A DNA stretch of 64,000 nucleotides from Astrocystis sublimbata (Eukaryota; Ascomycota; Sordariomycetes; Xylariales; Xylariaceae), in assembly GCA_022453515.1 (NCBI GenBank), contig JAJNNY010000036.1, forward strand, positions 62,001 through 126,000, given 5' to 3'. The notes under the pieces are model-generated. The model was not told the DNA's origin, searched no databases, and saw nothing but the letters and a program-made list of their open reading frames with translations. Shown here piece after piece: positions 22,969-33,551 of this stretch. Within the stretch, counting starts at the first letter, position 1. The number at the start of each line of letters is the position of its first letter. Both the position numbers and the translations under genes were made by a program.

Positions 22969-23795
22969 TGTTGATTCCGTCAGGCGGTGATGGGGACAGG
23001 GACGGTGTGTGGATGATGAGTTCGGAGAAGGAGGGCTAGATTGGTTGTGTCTTCGGTGGGGTCAGTGACGATTGAGCTGATCTTCAACATCATGATGCGA
23101 CGCGATTTTTGTATGAGCCCCACGCCTTACACCATGAGCGCAGATACTAGTTTACGATGGCCATAACTCATTTAAAAGCTGTATGCATATGGTTGCTCGG
23201 TTCGTAAAGCTCCCGTCTCATCGACCAGGAAAGTTGAGCTCTCTTTTGAGCCAGCCTAGTTGTTACCCCACGTTATTGTAACGAGGTGACAGGGCCCTGT
23301 GCCGTATTTTGATTTTTTTTGCATTTTTATCTGCATGATGTAGTATCTACAAGTTTGCATAACAATTATCTACCGCCCTATGCCAGGGGTTTTCATACAG
23401 AATCAAGTGCCTCGAACCAGTAGTCATCTCAGCTTGACTAACATGCCTCGAGGATGTAAAGATACTTGAAACGCTTGCCCCGCCAGCTGTATGGGCGAGG
23501 CATGATAATTTCTATTCCAACCAGCGCTGATGGTTCGTGCATCATGAATTTTCTTTCGAATATCGCTACCGGTCAATGCAGAAGGGCAATGGCGATGTGT
23601 AAAGGGGTCTCCAGCACTCACGCAGCGCTAGGTGGTGTGCTCTGATGACTTGATATACTACAGCCAATAAGGATCTTGGCTCCGTGGGTAAGAACGGCTC
23701 GGGCGGAACCTTCTTCCAGTGCATACATAATATGATGCCCGGCTGTATATGGTCGGTTTGTGCCTGGTTTGAGTTTGGCGCTCCCTGACTTGACT
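22969..23795. other. spacer upstream of the small hypothetical, downstream of TAM41
   Basis: No supported gene. Several sub-100-codon frames on the minus strand lack recognisable features. A T-rich run lies near 23,310-23,325. Confidence 0.45.
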
Positions 23796-25418
23796 CTACT
23801 TCTTGTCTTTGCTGCCTTGGCGGTATTTACCAAGCTTTTCTCCCAGGTACCGGAACCCGCGAGAAAACCCTGCAGTGACAAAGCTTTTCATGCTCTGGCT
23901 TGTACTCGGCCAAGATATTGTCTTCTTGATAACACCACGAATCGCATCACGAACCTCTTGAGGAGGCTGCTGTACTATGCGTTGCTCGAATCGTCCTCCC
24001 TGCTGTCGCTTAAACGACCCCGTATCTTCGTTTGCGCTCTCGTCCATCATCTTGTTGAACTCAAGTCGTGGGATCTGGAATTTCTTCTGGTACTCAAAGT
24101 AGAGCTTCGACCGGAAAGCCTTTGGTAACCTCCGCACCATGTTGCCTCGTTTTATGGGGTCCATGTCCTGCTCGAGATTCAACACGGAGTTGTTGCTGTC
24201 GATCCAGTCGGGGCTGCTGCACGAAGGATCATCGAAACGGACGTTGGGTAGCGATTCCACAAGAGGCGCGTAAAGTCGTCGGAAGTTCAGCATGTTGTGG
24301 CTCACAATGTTAGAAACCTTCTTAGGGTTTTCCGTTGGCAGAGACATGCGAGGGTCGCCAAGGTAGCTTATGCCAGCTATCGTAGCGTACAGCTCCTGTT
24401 CAGTGAATTTAGGGGGCAGTAGAAGCAGGGCAGTCCTTAATGCGGACAGAAGGTTAATCTGGTTTGATAGGCGAACACGCGGGTCGTCTCGAAGAATCTT
24501 GACAGGCTTGTGCAAACGACCAGCAAGATACAAACTATCCCATTCGCTAAGGTCCCGACACAAAGTGTCGAGGTTTACAACGCCATACTTGATCTGTATA
24601 CCCTCGACGGTGACGTAAGGGTTGAAGTACACGCCGGCACCCCATTTGTCCTGAACATGTGATACTGCACCGGAGCCAAGGGCTCCAAGGGCGGAGTAGT
24701 GATTGCGGTATTGTGATAGATTGAGCGAGTGCCAATGTTGCGTATGCGATACACCGAATATGAAGTCAATCATCTTTGGGGAGCCATTCTGGGCCTTCTG
24801 TACGGAAACTGGGGCGCGGGGATGTACAGCCTTAATCTCAGCCTCGGTTGCAGTGCCGCCCTTGGACTGGGGGAAGACGCCAGAACCGTAGGCGAAGGCG
24901 TAGCGAATCGGGGCACGGAACTTCCACAGCAGCTGACGCAGAGCCTCCTTGAACTCGCGATCAATTATCATGTGCTGATTGACCCCAAAGTTTTCGTATG
25001 GTAGTTGCGTGAATTTTTCGATATTAAAGTTCGGCTCTTCCTCCCAGTCATACTCGGAGTGATCGGTGACTGACGAAGAAGTCGAGGATTTGCCGGATTT
25101 CTGCGAATACGGTTCGTTGGGCGACTGGGCGGCAGCTGTAGCGGAATCGGACTCGTATTCCTCTTGGTGAGCAGTGGTTTCTTCATCCTTGGAGGACTTG
25201 GTCGGGGGATTCGAGGCGAATGATCGGGTAGGGGCTGCGTAAGCAAGAGGCCGCCTCGTCGTAGTTGACCTCGATGGCGAGGCCCTGATCAGGCCTGATT
25301 GGATGTGATAGGTCCTCGCATTTCGCAGGCCACTTTTACCAGCAATCAACAAGAAAGCCGAATGGCGTCTCATGACGCTCGCATCGGTGAGGTTTCGGGG
25401 AATCGGATGCAGAGCCAT
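23796..25418 (-). CDS. TAM41: Tam41 mitochondrial phosphatidate cytidylyltransferase (CDP-DAG synthase)
   Basis: Intronless, 540 aa. Makes CDP-diacylglycerol from phosphatidic acid and CTP on the matrix side of the inner mitochondrial membrane, the first step to cardiolipin. The N terminus is Arg/Ser/Thr-rich (RNARTYHIQSGLIRAS...), suited to a mitochondrial presequence; a Glu/Ser/Pro-rich linker precedes the domain. The nucleotidyltransferase core begins at about residue 145 (YENFGVNQHMIIDREF), with the fingerprint YAFAYGSGVFPQ and the metal-binding Asp in IDFIFGV. Further conserved blocks are GVYFNPYVTVEG, IKYGVV, WDSLYLAGRLHKPVKIL and NLLSALRTALLLLP. The C terminus is basic. Divergent from MAD1 across about 1.1 kb. 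Confidence 0.95.
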   Translation of the reverse strand: MALHPIPRNLTDASVMRRHSAFLLIAGKSGLRNARTYHIQSGLIRASPSRSTTTRRPLAYAAPTRSFASNPPTKSSKDEETTAHQEEYESDSATAAAQSPNEPYSQKSGKSSTSSSVTDHSEYDWEEEPNFNIEKFTQLPYENFGVNQHMIIDREFKEALRQLLWKFRAPIRYAFAYGSGVFPQSKGGTATEAEIKAVHPRAPVSVQKAQNGSPKMIDFIFGVSHTQHWHSLNLSQYRNHYSALGALGSGAVSHVQDKWGAGVYFNPYVTVEGIQIKYGVVNLDTLCRDLSEWDSLYLAGRLHKPVKILRDDPRVRLSNQINLLSALRTALLLLPPKFTEQELYATIAGISYLGDPRMSLPTENPKKVSNIVSHNMLNFRRLYAPLVESLPNVRFDDPSCSSPDWIDSNNSVLNLEQDMDPIKRGNMVRRLPKAFRSKLYFEYQKKFQIPRLEFNKMMDESANEDTGSFKRQQGGRFEQRIVQQPPQEVRDAIRGVIKKTISWPSTSQSMKSFVTAGFSRGFRYLGEKLGKYRQGSKDKK

Positions 25419-26534
25419 TGGGGAGCGACTTCGGGGTTGCGGTGGGCCGAGGACCCCAACAGGCGGTTCGTGGTGGGAACTTTTCTCAGAGAAAGTACAG
25501 CGGATGCCGCGGTTCTGTTACCGTGAATGTGAAGCCATATGGATGTGTAAAAGGGGCTGCACTTTGGAAACAGGAGGGGATAGAGAGTCAGAGTCAGGGC
25601 AGGCAATAGTGGTTGGAGCTCGGGTTTGACGTAAGGGAGGTAGCTCACGAAGATGCGACGACGACGACACAGGCTCGGCAGGGTAGCTTGCGGGAGGGCA
25701 AGGATAGTCAGGTCCGATGCATTGGGATCCATTGGCGACGCGAGAAAGCCGAGGGTGTCAGCCAACCAGCTCGAGGCCTGAATCATGGGGCAGTAAGCTG
25801 GGGACGACTAAGACGACGACTAAGGCCGCGCGGGCCACCGTCTTGTCCATCCTAGGGATAGGGCTGGTGCCATCCTAGCCTAGCTCTTTGAGGAAGCGCG
25901 ATGACATAGGTGAGTGGGTATGGGGGCTGTTGTGGGATGGACAACCTTTGACGACCAAGACAACTTCTCATAAAGTTCATTGCAGAAAGAGACGTGGGAA
26001 TGCCAGGTCCCTTAGGTTGTAGGGAGATGCAGTGTAGGTGTTCTTTCCAAGGTTCCCAAGAAAGGGGCGCGCCTCCCTCCCCAGGCAAATCACTTATTCT
26101 TGCAATGGGAAGGCAAGCTCAACTACCTACCTAACCTACATGTACCTACGAAGAGGAAAGTCCTACCGAAAAGCCTATGCAGGTAACATGTACTGGAGGT
26201 AAAATAGAAAGTCTGCCTTTGCTCATTGGCTACATCTCTATCACGTCTACTGATACGGCTACGATTCTTCACCATCAAGCCGTAAAAACAGATAGATAGT
26301 TCATGAATATTTTTTATTGAAATTGCAGCGTGGAAGGAGGGATGCATTTGTTGGTAGGAGGTAAGTGTAGGTAGGTATGTTGGGTCCACTTTACCTGCAT
26401 ATGTCCCCTGCCTAGATCGGTCACCTTAGGGATCTCATGGGACCCCTGCCGCAAACAACCAAAACAATTAAACTGATAGCCAGTCCCCATCACCGGTCAA
26501 CATTGCACATCGATACATGTAGGAAGAAGCCACG
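25419..26534. other. divergent promoter region of TAM41 and MAD1
   Basis: No supported gene. A 138-codon minus frame at 25,370-25,786 overlaps the TAM41 start and has no domain. TACCTA/TAGGTA clusters lie at about 26,120-26,150 and 26,360-26,376. Confidence 0.45.
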
Positions 26535-28739
26535 ATGTCGGGCCGCTTTCGAATAAGCGGCGGTAGCGGTACCGATTTCTCGCCCATCGCCCACCGCTAT
26601 GTCCGACCGACTTCGCGCCAACAGAGCCGCGGCCGCAGCGAGTCGCAGCAGCTGCGCGCCGCGTCGCGCGAGAGTTCTAAGGAGAATCTCGCGCCCCCGG
26701 ACGCCGAGGAGTACGAGACCCAGCGCAAGCGCATCGAGGAGCTGAAGGCCGATGTCGCCACCATGCGCTACCGCATCGAGACCACCGACCAGGAGAAGGA
26801 GATGCTGGTCCTGCAGCACGAGTCCGAGATGCGCGACGTCCAGCGCAAGGCCGAGCACGATTTCACCCAGAAACAGGCCGCCGAGGGCGACAAGAGCAGG
26901 GCACAGCGCCAGTTCGAGACCATGCAGGAGGAGCTGCAGACCCTCAAGGAGTCCTCTGCCCACGACGCCGCCGAGCAAGACAAGCGGTTGCGCGAGGCCC
27001 AAGACGAGGCGAGGTTACTTAAGGAACAGCTCGAGGACCTGGCCGTTGCGAAGGACGAGGTCGAGCGATTGAATCAGAGACGGGAACACGAGGCCGAGGC
27101 CCAAACGGCGGAGCTGCACCAGACCATACAGGAGCTCCAACACGACGCCGAGACACGCGAGAACTCACTCAGTGCTCTGCAAACTCAGTTGGCTGAACAG
27201 AGTGCTCTCGTTGGCGAACTAGAGGCCGACAAAATACGGTTAAAAGCGCAGTCGGGAGACGCCGAAACTATCAACATCATCCGACGCGAATTGAGCGATC
27301 AGGTCCAACACATACGGTCGCTCGAAGCGAAGACATCGAAACAACACACCGAGCTCGTTCATCTGCGCCAGGTCCACAAAGCTGTCGAAGTAGTCGAGGA
27401 AGAGAAGCGCTCGCTGCAGCGGAAGCTGGACACTGCGCAATCAATTGAGGTGGAGCTTAACGAGATCCGCATACAGAACCAGCGACTGGAGGATGAACGA
27501 CTAGCATGGACAGCTTATCTACAAAACGCCAGCGCAGATGACGGAGTGATGGAATTCGACTCTCCGGAAGCTGTTGCTCGTGCACTGGTTGAGGAACGGT
27601 ACAACGCGGCCGCACTGGTAGAGAAGCTCGGCGAGGTCCAGCCCCAAATTGCCGAGCGCGACGAGATCATCAAGTCTTTGGAAACAGAAAAGAAGAGCTT
27701 GATGACACAACTCGACAAGTCGAAATCAGCAGGCGCCCCCGTCGCAGCCAACAAGGCCCAGGCGCGACTCGAGCGGCAGCGCACACTAGCCACCAAGGAG
27801 ATTGAGTATCTGCGCGCCCAGCTGAAGACATTCGACGTTGAAGATGAGACCTTTGACACGGGCAACTTCGACCAACAGAAAGTCGACCGCATATCCGAGC
27901 TTGAAAAGCTCGTCGACGCATACAAGGACGAAGTCCAGTCATTACAAAAAGAGCTATCTGCAGCCGAGTCATCGACACCATCGACAGGATCCCTCGAGCC
28001 TGCTGTAGGCTCTAAGCGAAGTCACACCGACGAGGCCGAAAGCGAGCAACTCGGCGAGCTCAACCGTAAGCGTCGCAAATTAGCAGACGAACTATCGAAA
28101 CTGCAGGCCGCGCACCAGCTATTACAGAAGGAGCACGAGGTCGTGCACTCACGTCTCAGCGCCGCCGAGGCAGCGAACAAGACGCGCATACTATCTCTCC
28201 GGTCGAATCCCACATCCGACTTCGAAGCCATCAAAACCGCCACGCTCGCAGCTCTCAAGACCGAGAACGCAGAACTACTCTCCCAGCTCGCGAAGGACGC
28301 GCGGCGCAACCCGAAGGTGGCCCTCATCCCCTACTCGCAGCTCTCGGCCGCGAAGCGCGACATCGAAGACGCGCAGCGCGAGGTCGCGTCCGCGCAGAAG
28401 ACGACGCGGCGCCTGAAGGAGGTGTGGGCGGCCAAGTCGCAGGAGTTCAAGGAGGCTATCTTCTCCACCCTCGGCTGGACCGTGACCTTCATCCCCAACG
28501 GCAAGATGCGCGTCGAGTCGCTGTACTACCCCTCGCAGACGGACGAGCACGAGAACAGCATCGTGTTCGACGGCGAGAGGGGCACCATGAAGGTCTCGGG
28601 GGGGCCGCAGAGCCAGTTCGCCAGACGCATCGGCGACCAGATCCAGTTCTGGGTCCGCGATAAGGGGTGCATACCTGGCTTCTTGGCTGCGCTGACGCTG
28701 GAGTTTTATGAAGAGTTGGCGAGGGGGGGACAGGAGTAG
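26535..28739 (+). CDS. MAD1: Mad1 spindle assembly checkpoint protein
   Basis: Intronless, 734 aa. Mad1 anchors Mad2 at unattached kinetochores and templates its conversion to the Cdc20-inhibiting form. Residues 1-50 are basic and Ser/Arg-rich; about 55-540 form a long coiled coil. A Mad2-interaction motif is visible at about 551-559 (RILSLRSNP, matching the basic-hydrophobic-hydrophobic...Pro pattern). An Arg-Leu-Lys (RLK) motif at about 626-628 (TRRLKEVW), the Bub1-binding element, precedes the C-terminal RWD-like domain, which contains GWTVTFIPNGKMRVESLY and ends LEFYEELARGGQE. Length, order and motifs all match the family. Strong GC and codon bias in the 5' part create long antisense open frames, which I treat as shadows. 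Confidence 0.96.
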   Translation: MSGRFRISGGSGTDFSPIAHRYVRPTSRQQSRGRSESQQLRAASRESSKENLAPPDAEEYETQRKRIEELKADVATMRYRIETTDQEKEMLVLQHESEMRDVQRKAEHDFTQKQAAEGDKSRAQRQFETMQEELQTLKESSAHDAAEQDKRLREAQDEARLLKEQLEDLAVAKDEVERLNQRREHEAEAQTAELHQTIQELQHDAETRENSLSALQTQLAEQSALVGELEADKIRLKAQSGDAETINIIRRELSDQVQHIRSLEAKTSKQHTELVHLRQVHKAVEVVEEEKRSLQRKLDTAQSIEVELNEIRIQNQRLEDERLAWTAYLQNASADDGVMEFDSPEAVARALVEERYNAAALVEKLGEVQPQIAERDEIIKSLETEKKSLMTQLDKSKSAGAPVAANKAQARLERQRTLATKEIEYLRAQLKTFDVEDETFDTGNFDQQKVDRISELEKLVDAYKDEVQSLQKELSAAESSTPSTGSLEPAVGSKRSHTDEAESEQLGELNRKRRKLADELSKLQAAHQLLQKEHEVVHSRLSAAEAANKTRILSLRSNPTSDFEAIKTATLAALKTENAELLSQLAKDARRNPKVALIPYSQLSAAKRDIEDAQREVASAQKTTRRLKEVWAAKSQEFKEAIFSTLGWTVTFIPNGKMRVESLYYPSQTDEHENSIVFDGERGTMKVSGGPQSQFARRIGDQIQFWVRDKGCIPGFLAALTLEFYEELARGGQE

Positions 28740-28758
28740 ATGGATGGATGGATGGATG
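28739..28758 (+). repeat. GATG microsatellite
   Basis: Four to five tandem GATG units directly after the MAD1 stop codon, in the 3' UTR. Confidence 0.9.
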
Positions 28759-29645
28759 ACACACTTGCTGTGGTTGAGGTGTGTGTATACCTAAGAGATG
28801 AGAAGTCAGCAGGCGGTATTCGTCACGCTAGGTACTGATTTCCGAACAATGCGGAATACGTTCTATTTGAATGTAGGCAGAAAGCACACGTGCTCACCAC
28901 CCAGCAGATCAGTGCTCGGTCAGCAAACAATAATAACATTATCGTGCGAAGGGAATTGCTCAGCTAGCTGGATAGACCCAGCTGGCTAATCGGACAGCAA
29001 TGATCCTTTGCACATCTATCTAATATTGTACATAATGGAAATTCGAAATGATCAGACTAAATTAAGCATTGAATTTACCGATTACCTACATACTTCTTGA
29101 TGGGCGATGCAACAAGACAGTAATTCCTCGTTTTCGGCAGTATGCCTGGCTTCTCTAGTCTGAGCAAATCACACAATGCGAGTCATAGTCAGCATGTTTA
29201 ATGTATTAGTCTCGTATTGGGTATTTGTGTTTGTATTTGTATTATTGCAGTAGCTCGCCAGTATAATCAAACTTCCAGGCTGCTTGTGTGTGTGGCATGA
29301 TATTGAGAACATATAGGGGCAAAATAAAGGAGCATAGACAGATTAAAGGGGAATAGATGACCCAAGTTCGATCGAGTCGAGGGGCTCAGATGAAGAAGAA
29401 CCCCATTGGAAGAGAGAAGAATGTTTGGTACATGATTGATTGATTGAACCGCAGGTGGTCAGCCCACCTCGGCCAGGACATACATCGAAGAAATTATGAG
29501 GTTTTTTTTTAACAATCCAAGATGAAAATGCTATTTGGAAAGAAAACTCAGATATCGAATACATTTGCAAATTGTCTCGCTGTCCTTCTCTTACTATTTC
29601 ACCTCTTTTTTTCTTCTCGCTTTCTTCTTTCCATATAATCTCACA
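28759..29645. other. convergent spacer MAD1-SYP1
   Basis: 3' flanks, AT-rich. A TATTTG/TTTGTA run at about 29,220-29,245. Nothing else recognised. Confidence 0.5.
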
Positions 29646-32473
29646 TCAAGGCGTCAGTTTCGCCTCATACCTTCCGCTCAGAAATCTCCTTATGGCCGGG
29701 ACATCGACCCATTTCCCTTCGTTCGCAGAGGCGGCGTCAGCGAAGGGGTCGTCGTCAGCAATCTCGGCCTTACCACCCTCTTCGAGCTTCGACACAGACA
29801 CCAACTGGCTCGCATCCACATCCGCGGGGGGCGTGAACTCCCACCGTGCCTCGATATTGCCAGGCTTTGGCTCTGCGCCCTGTTCGCCTACGATGCGGCA
29901 CACGATCTTCTGCCAATCTGCATCGGGAGATAGCGTGACGTCGCCGAGGCGCCAGTATACGAGCTGTTTATCCTTGAGATGGGTTCCCGAGGGCTTGGTC
30001 TGTGCGCCCGAGGCTCTGCCCTCGTATGTCGCGAAGATGACGAGATTGTGCAGATTTACGGGGGCGTTATTCGACGCGAAACTGAACGATGGGTTCAACT
30101 TGTATTGTAACAATAGACCAAGCTTGTCACCTTGAGGTTTCCACGTAGGATGCAACAAGACAGGCACGTGTTCGCTGGGCGGCGCAGCCTCGTCAATATG
30201 CAGTTTGTACGAGAAACCGATGTGAGTGCTCCGAAGGTGAGAGGTGTCTAGCGTGAATTGGTCGGGATGGTCGGGACTATTGGAGACGAAGATCCTATTA
30301 GGTCCGATAGACTCGAGAAGAGGGAAGTTGTTGACGCGAACGGATAGGTGCGCTGCGAAACGGTCAGTTATGATGGGTCCTTCAGTCGCATCTGAAGTGG
30401 TTTGCTTACAAGGCGGGTTTGGGGTGTCGCCAGGGTTGAATGCCAATGCAATCTCGCCGTTTACTTTCATGGATTTAACTGCACCGTCCTCAAAGGTGGC
30501 GGATACTGTTTCTATCAACGACGAGTTCAAGCCGGGCTGGTGCATTTCAGGGTGTTTCGCTTGCACAACACTACCCAACGACGTAGCAGATCGAATAGAC
30601 TGGGTGTCGGACGTTCCTGCTACGCTCGGTTCCGAAGTCAAGGTTGACGGACCTCTAGAGAATTTGGTTGGAATCGGAGGGGTCGTAGCAGAGGTGGGAG
30701 AGTTCTCGGCCACGGATCCGGGCACATAGATTGTGTTGCGCACATCCCTGCGGCCCCTGACTGTGCCCACCCTCCGTGCCGGCGCACCCATTGCGGAGAG
30801 ACTGTTGGCGACATTAGATAGAGCCTCCTTCTTCGCCTCCTCGTCTTCTTCGGCAACAGGCTCCTTTTGTATGTTCAGTTTGAATGCGTGCTCTGTGTCC
30901 TGGGCCGCTGCTTCGTTCTGAGCTTGTGTGATAGGATCAAGCGAGTATGTTGGCACGCTAAACCCTTCTGCATCCTTCTCCGGTTCTTTATGGGCAGGCG
31001 GGGGTCCAGGGGGAGGTGGCACATCAAATGCGTCCAGCGCACTACTTCCTCCGTTAGTCTGGGATGTGCCGGTTGCCCCAGTAGTCGGTCGATTTACATC
31101 GCTCGAGTTCATTCGCCCAACACCATTAGTGCCATCGTGGCTGCTCTTTTCTGCAGCCTCAGACGTGCGGAATGCGTCGTTCGTTGGAGTGTCCGGGTCC
31201 TCGGCTAGCGCACCAAGCCGGTTGGTCGAGTCGCCTAGGTTGCTCGATGACGCTCTTGGTGATAGGCCGTGGCTGCTCTTTGAGTTCCTACCAAAAGGGC
31301 CTTTTGCGGGGGACAGCTGACCGAACCCACCATGGATGCTCTGACGCCGCCGCCCAAGCATGGTGCCGAGGCGACTTCGCAACTTGTTCTCTGGCGGTCC
31401 TTCTTTCGGTACCGAATGGTCGCTGCGATCATCCTCTGTTGGCATATTGAGGCTGGGTGGTACGGCGCCAATTGGGCTTGGTGTTGCTGTACCGCCAGCA
31501 CTGGTCGACTGGCGCGCTGTCGTTGTTCGCTTCTCTAGTTTCGGGCGTCCCGCGGTTGCTTTCGAGGCAAAATGCTGGATTTCGTTGTTGGTGTTGTAGT
31601 CAAGCAAACTGTTGAGTACGGTCTCGGTGTCGGCTTGCATCTTCTGCGCCTGTTCGCCTTCAAAGGTGCCGTACTGGGTCAAGCAGTCACGCAATTGGTT
31701 CATGCGACTCTCATCGAGAGCTTGGAGATTTTCGAAGACGAAGGGAGCCTGTGATTTCCACTGGTTGTTGGCAGATTCGAGCTTGCTCGCAGCCATGTCG
31801 ACCTTCTGGGCACTGGCTTTGCCGCCCTTCCTGCTCAGCTTGTCCGACTTGTCCTGTGCCTCTTCTAGCTCGCGGGCCACTTTCTGCAGGTTTCCTTGTA
31901 TAGTCTGGAGGTTTTGCATTTCCCTTCTCGTTTCAAACATGCGCAGCGGCGTCTCGACCTCCTTTTCGATGTGTGCGGCAAAGGTGTGGTGGGAGGTCGC
32001 GACGGACTCGACGGACTGGAGGATCCTGTCCCATTGCGCCTGGAAACTCCTATTGCACACACAGTCAGTCGACCTCTGCACGTCCACCACACGATTCCGC
32101 AGTTCCTCCGGGCCATGTCCACTTACCCAAGCTCAGATTGCGCATTGGGCACGCGGAACTGTGTTAGCTTTCGCAGGCCCTGAGCATACTGCTCCTCAAC
32201 TCTTCGACGCTCCTACAGACCAGTTAGCTTCGACTACGCATGTCTCCTCGAATACCCGGCCGGGGCGGGCGAGGTCCGCACCTGCAGCCAGTCGGCGATC
32301 TCATTGTTGAGCTTCGTTATGCGCTTGACTCGGTCGGCGAGAACGGCAACGGCTGGGCCCGGCTGGAGGGTATCCTACAACAAAGGCCAGATTAGCAGGC
32401 TGTCAGCGATGCTCGCTGGGTTGGGATGGCGCACCAGTATAGCGGGATATTCAGACCGCGAAAGGCCGTCCAT
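29646..32473 (-). CDS. SYP1: Syp1/FCHo-like muniscin (F-BAR plus mu-homology domain)
   Basis: Exons: 32473-32435, 32374-32282, 32212-32127, 32049-30410, 30352-29646 (854 aa), or 873 aa if the 57-bp in-frame intron 30409-30353 is retained. It begins MDGLSRSEYPAILDTLQPG, followed by F-BAR sequence (LNNEIADWLQ, ERRRVEEQYAQGL, WDRILQSVESVATSHHTFA and a long coiled coil to about residue 260). The middle 300 residues are Ser/Pro/Thr-rich and disordered with PPPPGPPP. The C-terminal muniscin mu-homology domain runs from about HLSVRVNNFPLLESIG to the end. Syp1 is an early endocytic adaptor that bends membrane and regulates septins at the bud neck or hyphal tip. The last intron has a perfect GTAAGC donor, AACTGAC branch site and GCAG acceptor, so I favour its removal; because it is 19 codons and open, a single-ORF caller would include it. 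Confidence 0.9.
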
Positions 32474-33551
32474 TGTGTGCAGAGAACAGAAGGTTTAGGC
32501 AGACTGGGATGTCGCAGAGGAGGTGGGAGGGCGGGCTTGTAGACATGCAAAGATATAGTATATAGCTAATGCAGGACAACGTAGGAGGATCGCAGGATCG
32601 CGCTCAAGGAAGCAAAGTGGCCGGTTCGCACATCGAGTCGGCGTGGTCTAATTGGGCGCGGTATATGGGGGATATGGGTACAAGATATGGGTACAAGACA
32701 CGATGGATATGCTTATTATTACTGATGCATCGGGCGGGTGTCGCAGGCTAAAGAGCTTAAAGGGCGATGGCGGACGCTACAAGATGCTAACAGCTTGGGA
32801 GCTCTGGGGAAAGGGAAGCTTGAGTTGCTAAGGTTGGCGAGGGTTGGCTGCGTGAGCGAGCGACTGACGATGGTCGATGGTCAATGTCAATGGCCGATGG
32901 CTGGGCCCGCTCAAGCAAGCACGGTCGGCAGCCTGTAGCTGCTGGGATCGTGCGTGTTCGCAGCAGGATTCGGGCCTTAGTGCGTGCTGGCCCAAAGACT
33001 GCAGGTACATAACTACCTATGAGGTCAGCTCCGAGCACCCGGCAAGCCAGAAACAAGCCAGAAGCCAGCCACTTACTCCACAGCTGTCAAGCGTTAAAAC
33101 GCCTTAAAACGCCTAGTGCGGCCAAGCTTGCTTATTAGAGCTTAGCGTCTCTCAGGAGGTACGCCTTCCTTTTGTCTTCAATTCTAGCTTACGGTGAGCC
33201 ACTTACCTAATGCAGTACCGATCCTTGCATAGTCTAGGATGAGCTCAGCCGCTGTCAGCTGATGCCACTCACCTATCTAGACCACCATACCTGTAGCTGA
33301 GCTTCCTACCCAGACCCCTTAGACTTAGGGAGGCAAGCAGTATAATGGATGCTTGTAAATGCCATAAGTCCTCGACGGAATCTTTTCGAACACATGTTCA
33401 AATCCGATTACTAGCAGCCCGAGCTGTCAAGAACAAGTTCCTGATCTCAACCTTCTCAACAAGTTTGTGCAGTATTGTCTCAATCAAGTTGCCACGCTTG
33501 TCAACTTCCAAGAAGCAGCCCTCAATTGCGGGGATATGAGGACATAAAGAG
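32474..33551. other. divergent spacer SYP1-kinase
   Basis: No supported gene. A short direct repeat of AAAACGCCT sits near 33,097-33,115. The rest shows nothing I recognise. Confidence 0.45.

Noticed and set aside
25370..25786. 138-codon minus frame overlapping the TAM41 start
   Set aside because: Different frame from TAM41, lies over its leader, no domain.
26490..27002. 170-codon open frame antisense to MAD1
   Set aside because: Leu/Gly-rich shadow of a GC-biased coiled-coil gene; MAD1 is unmistakable on the other strand.
31612..32310. 232-codon + frame across SYP1
   Set aside because: Antisense to spliced F-BAR exons; Ser/Cys-rich shadow without family features.
33395..33420. tRNA-like B box TTCAAATCC
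   Set aside because: No matching T stem, A box or acceptor stem around it.
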